Shown here: one piece after another, positions 39,841 to 48,933 of the stretch
Layout of the letters: the number at the start of each line of letters is the position of its first letter
How positions within the stretch are numbered: position 1 is the stretch's first letter
Origin: ASV31 sp965229765
GTDB lineage: Bacteria > Pseudomonadota > Alphaproteobacteria > Rhodobacterales > Rhodobacteraceae
DNA: 64,000 nt
Assembly (NCBI GenBank): GCA_965229765.1
Contig: CBDDJT010000003.1
Span: 744,001 to 808,000 of the forward strand
Reading direction: 5' to 3'
The notes under the pieces: model-generated
What the model was told of the DNA's origin: nothing
Database searches by the model: none
The model's input: the letters and a program-made list of their open reading frames with translations, nothing else
Translations under genes and position numbers: made by a program

Positions 39841-41448
39841 TCACATCCGGAACACGCCGAAGCGTGTTTGCTCGATCGGTGCGTTCAGCGCCGCCGAAAG
39901 CGACAGTGCCAGCACCTGACGAGTGCGCCGAGGGTCGACGATTCCGTCATCCCAAAGCCGGGCTGATGCATAAAGCGGGTGCGATTGCCTCTCGAACATT
40001 TCCAGCGTGGGGCGCTTGAACGCGGCCTCCTCCTCTGCTGACCAACTGTCTCCGGACCTCTCGATCGCGTCACGTTTCACGGTCGCAAGCACGCCGGCAG
40101 CCTGGGGACCGCCCATTACGGAAATCCGGCTGTTCGGCCAGGTCCAGAGAAAGCGCGGCTGATAGGCCCGGCCCGCCATGCCGTAGTTTCCGGCACCAAA
40201 ACTTCCACCGACGATCAGGGTGACCTTCGGCACCTCGGTGGTGGCCACCGCAGTGACTAGCTTCGCGCCATGGCGGGCGATGCCCTCGTTCTCATACTTC
40301 TGCCCCACCATGAAGCCCGTGATGTTCTGCAAAAAGACCAGCGGGATGCGGCGTTGGCTGCACAACTCCACGAAGTGCGCACCCTTCTGCGCACTTTCGC
40401 TGAAGAGCACGCCATTGTTGGCGATGATGCCCACGGGACAGCCCATGACATGGGCGAACCCAGTGACCAGTGTTTCGCCAAAGCGCGCCTTGAATTCGTC
40501 GAAGCGGCTGCCATCCACGATCCGCGCGATCACCTCTCGGATATCGTAGGGCGTGGTCAGACTTGCAGGGACAATGCCAAGGATTTCCTCGGGGTCGTAT
40601 GCGGGTTCCTCGGGTTCGCCCCACTGCACCGTGACGGGCCGGGTGCGATTCAGCGCCGCCAATGCGCGGCGGGCAAGGGCAAGCGCGTGCGGGTCATCCT
40701 CTGCCAGGTAGTCGGCGACGCCCGAAAGTCGCGTGTGCACGTCGCCCCCGCCCAGATCCTCTGCCGACACGACCTCTCCCGTTGCGGCCCTTACCAGAGG
40801 AGGCCCTGCCAGGAAAATCGTCCCCTGATCGCGGACGATGATCGACACATCGGACATGGCGGGTACGTAGGCACCACCGGCCGTGCAACTGCCCATGACA
40901 ACCGCGATCTGGGGAAGGCCGCGTGCGCTCATGTTCGCTTGATTGTAGAAAATGCGGCCAAAATGGTCTCGGTCCGGAAAAACCTCATCCTGGTTTGGCA
41001 GGTTGGCGCCGCCGCTATCCACGAGGTAGACGCACGGCAGCGCGCATTCCGCCGCGATTTCTTGCGCGCGGAGGTGTTTCTTCACGGTCATCGGATAGTA
41101 GGTGCCGCCCTTGACCGTAGCGTCGTTGCAGACCACCATCACCTCTTGCCCGTGCACACGGCCCACGCCCGCGATGAGACCGGCACAAGGCGCGGCGCCA
41201 TCATAGAGCCCATGCGCCGCTGTGGCCCCGATCTCCAGAAAAGGCGATCCTGAGTCGAGAAGGCCAGCAACACGGTCACGTGGCAGCATCTTTCCGCGCG
41301 AAATGTGGCGATCGCGAGCTTTGTCGCCCCCCCCGGCGGCGGACAGCGCGGCAGCTTGTGCAATCTGGTCCAGCGCGGCGAGATGGGCGGCGCGGTTCGC
41401 GGCGAACTCTTCGGAGCCGGTGAGTATCTGCGAGCGGATGTGGGTCAT
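39841..41448 (-). CDS. mccB: Methylcrotonyl-CoA carboxylase, carboxyltransferase subunit
   Basis: Carboxyltransferase that moves CO2 from biotin to 3-methylcrotonyl-CoA. Typical blocks: HISRGKMLPRDRVAGLLDSGSPFLEIG, VCNDATVKGGTYYPMTVKKHLRAQEIA, VYLVDSGGANLPNQDEVFPDRDHFGRIFYNQANMS and GNYGMAGRAYQPRFLWTWPN. These are diagnostic of MCC beta rather than PCC. The length of 535 residues is normal. The start at 41448 was chosen from the family N terminus. It lies 20 bases after an LprI-like gene and 25 bases before mccA. Confidence 0.95.
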   Translation of the reverse strand: MTHIRSQILTGSEEFAANRAAHLAALDQIAQAAALSAAGGGDKARDRHISRGKMLPRDRVAGLLDSGSPFLEIGATAAHGLYDGAAPCAGLIAGVGRVHGQEVMVVCNDATVKGGTYYPMTVKKHLRAQEIAAECALPCVYLVDSGGANLPNQDEVFPDRDHFGRIFYNQANMSARGLPQIAVVMGSCTAGGAYVPAMSDVSIIVRDQGTIFLAGPPLVRAATGEVVSAEDLGGGDVHTRLSGVADYLAEDDPHALALARRALAALNRTRPVTVQWGEPEEPAYDPEEILGIVPASLTTPYDIREVIARIVDGSRFDEFKARFGETLVTGFAHVMGCPVGIIANNGVLFSESAQKGAHFVELCSQRRIPLVFLQNITGFMVGQKYENEGIARHGAKLVTAVATTEVPKVTLIVGGSFGAGNYGMAGRAYQPRFLWTWPNSRISVMGGPQAAGVLATVKRDAIERSGDSWSAEEEAAFKRPTLEMFERQSHPLYASARLWDDGIVDPRRTRQVLALSLSAALNAPIEQTRFGVFRM

Positions 41449-41468
41449 CGTGTTCGGGGTGGCGCGAC

Positions 41469-41924
41469 TCAACGCGACCAGCCGCTCTCCTCCATCTGCA
41501 TGTTGCGCAAGGCGTGCTGGTTCAACCGGCATTCGGCCAGGACGCTGGCGTATCCGGTGGTGTCTTTGCTCCCCTCAGCGGCCAAGGCGCACTCGGCCTC
41601 GACGTACACGTCCCAAGCACGTGCGGCAGCAACGGCCCCTGGCAAATCACTGGGGTAGCCAAGGAAATTCAGTCGCGACTGCCAATAGTCGGCCTCGCCA
41701 TTCAGGCATGCCGATTCCACCGGCGTGGCCCAGCCATATCGGCGCAAACAGTCCTCTGCCGCCTTTCCGATACAGGCCATGCGCCCGACGCGATCCGGGG
41801 TAGAGCCCAGGCACTCATCCAGCACACTGCCAGAAGGATCGAAGCTGAAATCCTGTGCCGACGCCGACCCGGTCAAAGCGATCAGCACAAGGGCAAAGGC
41901 CATGGGCCGCAGAAAAAGGGTCAT
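41469..41924 (-). CDS. Periplasmic LprI/DUF1311-like protein (copy 1)
   Basis: A 151-residue secreted protein with a signal peptide (ending GSASA), several Cys (VLDECLGS, MACIGKAAEDC, SACLNGEADYW, AECALAAEG, AECRLNQH) and the LprI-like ending CRLNQHALRNMQ. The family (PF07007, DUF1311) includes lysozyme inhibitors and many proteins of unknown role. It overlaps the second copy by 4 bases. Lying inside the leucine operon between ivd and mccB is unexpected. Confidence 0.75.
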   Translation of the reverse strand: MTLFLRPMAFALVLIALTGSASAQDFSFDPSGSVLDECLGSTPDRVGRMACIGKAAEDCLRRYGWATPVESACLNGEADYWQSRLNFLGYPSDLPGAVAAARAWDVYVEAECALAAEGSKDTTGYASVLAECRLNQHALRNMQMEESGWSR

Positions 41925-42430
41925 TCAAGGCTCACATGTTCCAGATAGAGTGCTTGTTCCGCCGTCATCCTAAGCAGACAGCCCAACGCAGCCGGGCCGC
42001 CGCCCGTACCGCCGCCCCACCAGCTTCGCTCATAGGCGCAGGTGGCATCTCGAAACGGGATCCAGGCACGTTGCATATCGCGCAGGGCATCAGCCTTGGG
42101 CGGCACGCTGGCCATTCCCTGAAATTGCACGTCATCGGCGCGTTCACGCGCCATCAGCCGCTGATAGGCGGTGTTCAGGCGGGCATCCCACCATTGCAAT
42201 TCGCGGTCGATGCAGCCCCCCATCCCGACGGTGGTGGACCCCATCGGCGTGGCGTCCATACAGCGGTTGGCCGAACTGCCGACGCAGGCGCGCTGCCCTT
42301 CGGTGTCCGTACCAGCACGGTCGAGGCACGCCCTGGTATGGCGGATGTCAAAGGAAAGCTCTTGACCAGTGGCAGGCAAGGCGAGCGCCAACAAGACGGC
42401 GGCAGCAACCGGAAAGGCGCGTGCGGTCAT
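41921..42430 (-). CDS. Periplasmic LprI/DUF1311-like protein (copy 2)
   Basis: A 169-residue secreted protein with a signal peptide (ending ATGQ) and the classic LprI pattern: CLDRAGTDTEGQRACVGSSANRCM, then GGCIDRELQWWDARLNTAYQRLM, and later DMQRAWIPFRDATCAYERSWWGGGTGGGPAALGCLLRMTAEQALYLEH. This copy matches DUF1311 better than copy 1. It lies 6 bases after ivd and overlaps copy 1 by 4 bases. The two share the Cys framework and probably arose by duplication. Confidence 0.8.
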   Translation of the reverse strand: MTARAFPVAAAVLLALALPATGQELSFDIRHTRACLDRAGTDTEGQRACVGSSANRCMDATPMGSTTVGMGGCIDRELQWWDARLNTAYQRLMARERADDVQFQGMASVPPKADALRDMQRAWIPFRDATCAYERSWWGGGTGGGPAALGCLLRMTAEQALYLEHVSLE

Positions 42431-42436
42431 GGCCCC

Positions 42437-43600
42437 CTACCCCATCTTCGCCATAAGTTCGCGCCCGATCAGCATGCGCCTGATCTCGGAAGTCCCTGCC
42501 CCGATCTCCATCAGCTTGGCGTCGCGCATGAGACGGCTCAGTGGACTGTCGCTTAGAAAGCCCGCGCCGCCCATTGCCTGAACACCCTGCACTGCCATCT
42601 CCATGGCCTTTTCGGACGCGTAAAGAACGCAGCCAGCCGCGTCCTGTCGGGTAACCCGCCCCTGGTCACAGGCCTTTGCGACCTCGTAGACATAGGCGCG
42701 GCAGGCATTCATCGTCGAATAGATGTCCGCGATCTTGCCCTGCATCAACTGGAAATCCCCGATCCGCTGCCCGAACTGACGTCGTTCGGCCATGTACGGC
42801 ATGATATTATCCAGAATCGCGGCCATGATCCCGGTGCCGATGCCGGACAACACCACGCGTTCATAATCGAGGCCCGACATCAGCACGCGCACGCCTTTGC
42901 CTTCCTCGCCAAGAACGTTCTCGAACGGCACCTCGACATCTTCGAAGACAAGTTCGGCCGTGTTGGATCCGCGCATCCCCATCTTGTCGAAATGGGGTGA
43001 GGCGGAAAAACCGGACATGCTTTTCTCAATCAGGAAGGCCGTGATGCCCTTGGAACCCGCATCGGGGTCGGACTTGGCGTAGACCACCAGCGTATCGGCG
43101 TCTGGGCCATTGGTGATCCAGTACTTCGTGCCGTTCAGAACGTAGCGGTCGTTCTTCTTTTCAGCCCGCAGCTTCATTCCGACGACGTCCGATCCCGCGC
43201 CGGCCTCGGACATCGCCAGCGCCCCAACATGGTCACCGCTGATCAGCCCGGGAAGATATTTCTGCTTCTGAGCCTCGGTTCCGTTCAGGCGGATCTGGTT
43301 GACGCATAGGTTGGAATGTGCGCCGTAGGACAACGATACGCTGGCACTGGCGCGAGCGATCTCTTCCACGGCGACCGTGTGAGCCAGATAGCTCATTCCC
43401 GCACCGCCGTAGTCCTCTTCGACAGTGATCCCCAACAGCCCGAGATCACCCATTTCGCGCCAGAGCTCGGCGGGAAAGACGTTCGTGTGGTCGATGTCTG
43501 CAGCCATTGGGGCAACGCGATCCTGCGCCCAGCGCTGCACCATGTCGCGAAGCTGGGCAATGTCCTCGCCCAGATCGAACGTCATCGAAGCAGTGAACAT
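42437..43600 (-). CDS. ivd: Isovaleryl-CoA dehydrogenase
   Basis: FAD-dependent oxidation of isovaleryl-CoA to 3-methylcrotonyl-CoA, the first committed step of the operon. Acyl-CoA dehydrogenase blocks are ALAMSEAGAGSDVVGM, KYWITNGPDAD and MEIGAGTSEIRRMLIGREL. The catalytic base is E247 in GLDYERVVLSG; this helix G position is the mark of isovaleryl-CoA dehydrogenases (in other family members the base is near the C terminus). The length of 387 residues is normal. GGGAGG lies upstream of the ATG, and a palindromic operator sits 24-37 bases before it. First gene of the leucine operon. Confidence 0.95.
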   Translation of the reverse strand: MFTASMTFDLGEDIAQLRDMVQRWAQDRVAPMAADIDHTNVFPAELWREMGDLGLLGITVEEDYGGAGMSYLAHTVAVEEIARASASVSLSYGAHSNLCVNQIRLNGTEAQKQKYLPGLISGDHVGALAMSEAGAGSDVVGMKLRAEKKNDRYVLNGTKYWITNGPDADTLVVYAKSDPDAGSKGITAFLIEKSMSGFSASPHFDKMGMRGSNTAELVFEDVEVPFENVLGEEGKGVRVLMSGLDYERVVLSGIGTGIMAAILDNIMPYMAERRQFGQRIGDFQLMQGKIADIYSTMNACRAYVYEVAKACDQGRVTRQDAAGCVLYASEKAMEMAVQGVQAMGGAGFLSDSPLSRLMRDAKLMEIGAGTSEIRRMLIGRELMAKMG

Positions 43601-43623
43601 GGCTCGCCCTCCCGGCTGGTTAT

Positions 43624-43637
43624 TGAACGCTTGTTCA
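43624..43637. promoter_or_regulatory. Palindromic operator TGAAC-N4-GTTCA before ivd
   Basis: TGAACGCTTGTTCA is a 14-bp dyad with 5-base arms. It lies 24-37 bases upstream of the ivd ATG in an AT-rich stretch likely to overlap the promoter. The size and layout fit TetR- or MerR-type regulators such as those controlling leucine/isovalerate genes. The regulator is not encoded in the window. Confidence 0.55.
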
Positions 43638-43698
43638 TTTTTCTATTCGGCGATGAAGAGCCCGTCAACAACCGCGTGAATGCGGTCTGCGACCTCGG

Positions 43699-44910
43699 CT
43701 ACTGTGCGGCGGCCGCTGCCTGCCAAACCGCACCCACCTCGGCGCGGATGATGCGAGCGACCTGCGCACAGTCGTCCAGGCTGAATGTCAGCGGAAGCCG
43801 CATGTCGACGAGGCCAGCCAGCACACGGTCGGTCTGCGGCAGCGTGCCAGGCGCGGCGTAGCGCCAATGGGCGTAGCGCGAGGTGAATGCGGCAGGCTCG
43901 GCCGCACCAAACCACTTCAACTCGACCCCGCGTGCCTTGCAGCGGGCGACGACTATTTCCACCATCTCGGGCGACCAGCCAGGCAACAGCGCCTGAAATG
44001 ACGATCCAACGAAACGCTCGGGTGCGGGACGTTCGATGATCCGCAGGCCGGGGGTACCTTGCAGCCCGTCCTCCAGCACCCGATAGCGCTCATTCCACGA
44101 CTCGCACTGTTCATCGAGCCGGCGAAGCTGCGGGCGCAGGATAGCTGCGCGCAGATTGTCCATTCGGCTGGAGATATTGGGCACGTCGTAGCGGTGACGC
44201 TCGAACACCTCGGGTCCCGGCGCCGCAAGATGCCTTTCGTACAGCATGTAGCTGCCCGACAGTAGAATTGCGCGGGCCGCAAGATCTGGATCGTCGGTGA
44301 CGAGAAATCCGCCCTCGCCCGAGTTCATGTGCTTGTAGGTCTGCGTGGAATAGCAACCGATCACACCGTGCCGCCCAGAGGGAACGCCATTCCACGCCGC
44401 ACCCATGGTGTGTGCGCAATCTTCGATCACTGGAATGCCCGCGTCCTTGCAGATCGCCATAAGCCGGTCCATGTCGCAGATATGCCCTCTCATGTGGCTT
44501 AGAAGAAGGCATTTTGCCCCGCCCGATGCGACCTTCGCGGCCAGGTCGTCGAGATCGATGGTCAGGGCGTCGGTCGTCTCCACAAAGGTCGGGCGCGCGC
44601 CAACGCTGGAAATCGCGCCGGGCACTGGCGCCAAAGTAAAAGCATTGGACAGCACGACATCACCCGCACCGACCCCAAGCGCGCGCAGCGCCGTTGCCAT
44701 GGCCGCGCCGCCAGAGGCATTGGCCAGGCAATATCGCGCACCGGTGTAGGCTGCGAATTCCTGTTCAAGCAGCGCAGCTTCCCCGGCCTCGGAAGGCTTC
44801 AGATTGTATCGGTGCAGTCGGCCGTGTCCCAACACCGCCAGCGCAGCGGCCACGCCATCCTCGGGGATCGGCTCCTGCTGGGTGAAAGAGCCTTTGAAGA
44901 TTTCGTCCAT
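43699..44910 (-). CDS. DegT/DnrJ/EryC1/StrS-type aminotransferase
   Basis: PLP-dependent sugar aminotransferase-like protein of 403 residues. The PLP lysine is K193 in STQTYKHMNSGEGGFL, with VIEDCAHTMGA (D164) binding the pyridine nitrogen. The family normally transaminates nucleotide-linked keto-sugars for surface polysaccharide, but no sugar-nucleotide genes lie beside it apart from glmU/glmS across the divergent promoter. The start at 44910 follows the gph stop by 43 bases, so the two may be co-transcribed. The substrate is unknown. Confidence 0.85.
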   Translation of the reverse strand: MDEIFKGSFTQQEPIPEDGVAAALAVLGHGRLHRYNLKPSEAGEAALLEQEFAAYTGARYCLANASGGAAMATALRALGVGAGDVVLSNAFTLAPVPGAISSVGARPTFVETTDALTIDLDDLAAKVASGGAKCLLLSHMRGHICDMDRLMAICKDAGIPVIEDCAHTMGAAWNGVPSGRHGVIGCYSTQTYKHMNSGEGGFLVTDDPDLAARAILLSGSYMLYERHLAAPGPEVFERHRYDVPNISSRMDNLRAAILRPQLRRLDEQCESWNERYRVLEDGLQGTPGLRIIERPAPERFVGSSFQALLPGWSPEMVEIVVARCKARGVELKWFGAAEPAAFTSRYAHWRYAAPGTLPQTDRVLAGLVDMRLPLTFSLDDCAQVARIIRAEVGAVWQAAAAAQ

Positions 44911-44953
44911 GGCGCACCTCCGCTGCCGATGGTGGGGCGCGAAAAGCCTGTCG

Positions 44954-45628
44954 TCAATCGCGCCCGAGCAAGCTGACCACCACGCCGGCCAGATCGGCGT
45001 AACTGGCAAGATAGGCCTCTGCTTCCAATCGCTCTATTCCACGACCTTCCGGCCCGAACGTGACGAGTACAGCAGGCACGCCTGCTGCGCGCGCCGTCAA
45101 CCTGTCTGTTTCCGTGTCGCCCACCAGAAGGGAACGGGCAGCCGTTCCGCCTGCCTGTTCGACCGAAGCGAGGTAGGGAAGCGGATCCGGCTTGCGCACC
45201 GGAAACGATCCTGCCCCGACAAGCGAAGCAAACAGCTCTCTCACCCCCAGCCGCCGCATCAATGTTTCAGCAAGATCAACGGGCTTATTGGTACAGATTC
45301 CAACGGCGACACCCATCGCTCGTATTGTCTCGATCGCGTCGGCCGCACCAGGATAGAGCCGGGTCTCGCGGTCGATCCCGTCGGCGTAATCCGCCAGCAG
45401 CGCCTTGTAATCGCGATCCATTGTCTTTGCGTCGGGGGTCAGTTCAAGGCGCTTGTACCCAAGCTGAAGCATGGCACGCCCACCATGGAAGGCCGTCAGC
45501 TTGTCGGCGACAGGGTCAAGCGGAGCCGCAAGGCCCGACTTGAGGAACTGAGCATTCGCAGCAGCAAGAAGGTCGGCGCTGGTATCGGCAAGGGTTCCAT
45601 CCAGATCAAAGATCACTGTGCGCATCAT
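44954..45628 (-). CDS. gph: Phosphoglycolate phosphatase (HAD superfamily)
   Basis: HAD hydrolase that removes phosphate from 2-phosphoglycolate, a product of DNA repair and of RuBisCO oxygenation. Motif I is VIFDLDGTLADT (nucleophile D8, acid D10), motif II GICTNKPVDLA, motif III KPDPLPYLASV, motif IV LLVGDTETDRLTARAA. The length of 224 residues is normal for Gph. Start ATGs at 45628 or 45625. It shares a 118-base divergent region with glmU. Other small HAD phosphatases share these motifs, so substrate assignment is probable only. Confidence 0.85.
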   Translation of the reverse strand: MMRTVIFDLDGTLADTSADLLAAANAQFLKSGLAAPLDPVADKLTAFHGGRAMLQLGYKRLELTPDAKTMDRDYKALLADYADGIDRETRLYPGAADAIETIRAMGVAVGICTNKPVDLAETLMRRLGVRELFASLVGAGSFPVRKPDPLPYLASVEQAGGTAARSLLVGDTETDRLTARAAGVPAVLVTFGPEGRGIERLEAEAYLASYADLAGVVVSLLGRD

Positions 45629-45746
45629 CTCTCCGTAGGCAAGGGCCCGCCGGTCGGCGCGGCGGGACCGGCCGCACCCCATGCTTCACTTGCAGAGTGA
45701 GGCGAGTTGGGCAATACCCCGAGACGCCGCAACCCAGAGGAGCCAC

Positions 45747-47099
45747 ATGGCAAGCGCTCTTATCGTCCTGGCCGCCGGTCTCGGGACCCGGATGAACTCT
45801 GACCACCCAAAAGTGCTGCACGAGGTAGCGGGCCTTCCCCTGTTCGCGCACGCGATTGCGTCCGGGACCACGCTGTCGCCCGACCGCACCGTTCTGGTGG
45901 TGGGACACGGAGCCGAGGCAGTCGGCAAAGCCGCAGAAAGGCTGGATCCGGTTCCCGTGCTTGCCGTGCAGAAAGAACGACTTGGCACCGCGCATGCCGT
46001 TGCCCAGGCGCGAGAGGCATTGAAGGGATTCCGGGGGGATGTCTTTGTTCTCTACGGCGACACGCCCTTCATCCGACCCGAAACACTTGAACGTATGGCA
46101 GATGCGCGCGCCGCCGGTCACGCCGTGGTCGTGCTGGGATTTCGAGCCGCCGATCCCGGGCGCTATGGTCGGCTCGTCATGTCGGGCGGCACGCTGGAGC
46201 GGATCGTGGAATTCAAGGACGCGACACCCGAAGAGCGTGCGATCACGCTGTGCAACAGCGGCGTAGTGGCCGCCGATGCAGACGTCATGTTCGACCTTAT
46301 TGACGCCGTCGGAAACGACAACGCCTCGGGCGAATTCTACCTTACTGACATCGTCGGGATCGCACGGTCGCGTGGACTGCCCGCAACAGCGGTGACCTGT
46401 GACGAGTCCGAGACGCTTGGCGTGGACACACGCCAGCGGCTTGCCGAGGCCGAGGCGATCTTTCAGGGGCGCGCCCGCTCCGATGCGCTCGACCTTGGCG
46501 TGACCATGACGGCACCGGAAACGGTCTACTTTTCCCATGACACGGTCGTCGGACGCGACGTCGTGATCGAACCGAATGTCGTGTTCGGACCCGGTGTAAG
46601 TGTTGAGAGCGGGGCGCGCATCCGGGCGTTCAGCCATCTGGAAGGCTGCCACATCGGCGCGCGGGCGGTAATCGGGCCTTATGCCCGGCTGCGCCCCGGA
46701 GCCGAGCTGGGCAATGACACCCGGGTTGGCAACTTCGTAGAAATCAAGAACGCGGTTCTGGGCGACGGCGCCAAGGCAAATCACCTGACATATATCGGCG
46801 ATGCCGACGTGGGCGCGCGCACCAATATCGGTGCTGGCACTGTTACCTGCAACTACGACGGCGTCTTCAAGCACCGGACGGTTATCGGCGAGGACGCGTT
46901 CATCGGATCGGATACGATGCTGGTCGCCCCCGTCACGCTGGGGGACCGGGCGATGACGGCCTCGGGATCAGTCATTACGCGGGACATTCCGGCCGGCGGG
47001 CTTGGGCTGGGCCGCGCGGCGCAAGAGACCAAGGATGGCCTTGGCGCGCGCATCATGGACAAACTGCGCGCCCGCAAGGCCGCAAAGTCGGAAGGATAA
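45747..47099 (+). CDS. glmU: Bifunctional UDP-GlcNAc pyrophosphorylase / GlcN-1-P acetyltransferase
   Basis: Makes UDP-GlcNAc for peptidoglycan and lipopolysaccharide. The N-terminal uridylyltransferase has LAAGLGTRMNSDHPKVLHEV (residues 8-27); the C-terminal half is a left-handed beta helix of hexapeptide repeats, with the acetyltransferase block GNFVEIKNAVLGDGAKANHLTYIGDADVG. The length of 450 residues is normal. The start at 45747 is supported by AGAGGAG six bases upstream. glmS follows after 3 bases. Confidence 0.97.
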   Translation: MASALIVLAAGLGTRMNSDHPKVLHEVAGLPLFAHAIASGTTLSPDRTVLVVGHGAEAVGKAAERLDPVPVLAVQKERLGTAHAVAQAREALKGFRGDVFVLYGDTPFIRPETLERMADARAAGHAVVVLGFRAADPGRYGRLVMSGGTLERIVEFKDATPEERAITLCNSGVVAADADVMFDLIDAVGNDNASGEFYLTDIVGIARSRGLPATAVTCDESETLGVDTRQRLAEAEAIFQGRARSDALDLGVTMTAPETVYFSHDTVVGRDVVIEPNVVFGPGVSVESGARIRAFSHLEGCHIGARAVIGPYARLRPGAELGNDTRVGNFVEIKNAVLGDGAKANHLTYIGDADVGARTNIGAGTVTCNYDGVFKHRTVIGEDAFIGSDTMLVAPVTLGDRAMTASGSVITRDIPAGGLGLGRAAQETKDGLGARIMDKLRARKAAKSEG

Positions 47100-47102
47100 G
47101 TC

Positions 47103-48929
47103 ATGTGCGGAATCGTCGGCATTCTCGGCCAACACGAAGCGTCGCCGATCATGGTAGACGCGCTCCGGCGGCTGGAATATCGGGGCTATGACAGTGCCGG
47201 CATCGCCACGGTAAACGATCGCCGCACACTGGACCGGCGCCGCGCCATCGGCAAGCTGGTCAACCTTGCGGACCTGCTGGTACACGAGCCGCTGCCCGGC
47301 AAGGCCGGGATCGGACATACCCGTTGGGCCACACATGGCGCACCGACGGAAAGCAATGCCCACCCTCACCGTGCTGGCCGTGTCGCTGTGGTCCACAACG
47401 GCATTATCGAAAACTTCCGCGAGCTCAAGGAAGAGTTGTCGAACGCCGGTGCGGAATTCCATACCGATACGGACACCGAAACCGTAGCCGTCCTGGCAGA
47501 GCACTTTCTGTCGCAAGGCCTCTCGCCCCGCGACGCCGCAGAGCAGACGATTGCACGCCTGCGCGGTGCCTTTGCACTCTGTTTCCTATTCGATGGGCAC
47601 GACGACCTTCTGATAGCGGCGCGCAAGGGCTCGCCTCTGGCGATCGGACACGGCGAAGGCGAAGTCTTCGTTGGCTCGGACGCGATTGCGTTGGCGCCAC
47701 TGACCGACCGTATCACCTACCTCGAAGAGGGTGATTGGGCGGTGTTGACCCGGGGAAGCGTCGAGATCATCGACGCCGAGGGGCGGCTTGCAAATCGCCC
47801 GATAAAAGTGGTCCAGATCGATACCACACGGATCGAGAAGGGTGGGTATCGCCACTTTATGGCCAAGGAAATCGCCGAGCAGCCTATGGTGATCGGTGAC
47901 GCGATCCAGCGGTATCTGACCACGGATGGCACAAAGCTGGCTCTGCCGGATGAACTTCCGGATTTTGCGAAGATCGATCGATTGACCATGGTCGCCTGCG
48001 GCACCGCCTCGTACGCCTGTCTCACGGCCAAGTACTGGTTCGAGCAGCTGGCCGGCCTGCCTGTCGAAGTGGATGTCGCCAGCGAGTTTCGCTATCGCGA
48101 ACCGCCGGTGACGCCGCGCACCGTCGGTGTCTTCGTGAGCCAGTCCGGTGAGACCGCCGATACGTTGGCCGCCCTGCGGTACATGGCAGGCAAGGCCGAA
48201 AGCATTCTGTCGGTTGTGAACGTGGCCGAAAGTTCGATCGCGCGCGAAAGCGACCTGGCCCTCCCGATTCATGCCGGCGCCGAGATCGGGGTCGCCTCGA
48301 CCAAGGCCTTTACCTGCCAGTTGACGGTTCTCGCGCTCGTCGCGCTAAAGGCGGCGCATGACAGGGGTCGGCTGGACGATGCGGGCCTTGCCCGTCAGAT
48401 CGCGGCACTGCGCAGCATACCGGGTCTGGTAAACCAGACGCTGGACCGCGCCGACGAGATCGAGGACGCGGCCTATGCCCTGGCCGAAGCGCGCGATGTG
48501 CTGTTCCTGGGGCGCGGCGCGCTTTATCCGCTGGCGCTGGAAGGCGCGCTGAAGCTGAAGGAGATCAGCTATATCCACGCCGAGGGCTATGCCAGCGGCG
48601 AGATGAAGCACGGGCCGATCGCCCTGATCGACGCGGACGTGCCCGTGGTGGTGCTGGCGCCGCGCGACGCGCTTTTCGAGAAGACCGTGTCGAACATGCA
48701 AGAGGTGATGGCGCGCCACGGCAAGGTATTGCTGGTGACGGATGCGAGGGGCGCCGCCGAAGCCGGCGAAGGCACATGGCGCACGCTTGTGATGCCCGAT
48801 GCGCCGCCCATGTTCGAGCCGATCCTTTATGCCGTGCCGGCGCAGCTGCTGGCCTATCACGCCGCCGTCGCCAAGGGCACCGACGTGGACCAGCCACGCA
48901 ACCTGGCGAAATCGGTGACGGTGGAATAG
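47103..48929 (+). CDS. glmS: Glutamine-fructose-6-phosphate aminotransferase (isomerizing)
   Basis: First step of amino-sugar synthesis. The N-terminal glutaminase begins MCGIVGILG, with Cys2 as nucleophile after Met removal; RWATHGAPTESNAHPH follows. The C-terminal part has two SIS domains with CGTASYACLTAKYWFE and SQSGETADTLAALRY, ending DQPRNLAKSVTVE. The length of 608 residues is normal. Base composition seems to rise sharply in the last 500 bases. It starts 3 bases after glmU and is followed by the PNPOx-like gene. Confidence 0.97.
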   Translation: MCGIVGILGQHEASPIMVDALRRLEYRGYDSAGIATVNDRRTLDRRRAIGKLVNLADLLVHEPLPGKAGIGHTRWATHGAPTESNAHPHRAGRVAVVHNGIIENFRELKEELSNAGAEFHTDTDTETVAVLAEHFLSQGLSPRDAAEQTIARLRGAFALCFLFDGHDDLLIAARKGSPLAIGHGEGEVFVGSDAIALAPLTDRITYLEEGDWAVLTRGSVEIIDAEGRLANRPIKVVQIDTTRIEKGGYRHFMAKEIAEQPMVIGDAIQRYLTTDGTKLALPDELPDFAKIDRLTMVACGTASYACLTAKYWFEQLAGLPVEVDVASEFRYREPPVTPRTVGVFVSQSGETADTLAALRYMAGKAESILSVVNVAESSIARESDLALPIHAGAEIGVASTKAFTCQLTVLALVALKAAHDRGRLDDAGLARQIAALRSIPGLVNQTLDRADEIEDAAYALAEARDVLFLGRGALYPLALEGALKLKEISYIHAEGYASGEMKHGPIALIDADVPVVVLAPRDALFEKTVSNMQEVMARHGKVLLVTDARGAAEAGEGTWRTLVMPDAPPMFEPILYAVPAQLLAYHAAVAKGTDVDQPRNLAKSVTVE

Positions 48930-48933
48930 CGCC

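Noticed and set aside
35143..45628. Idea that the leucine operon and DegT/gph form one operon.
   Set aside because: The ivd gene has its own operator and ribosome-binding site in the 98-base gap after the DegT gene, so a separate promoter is more likely.
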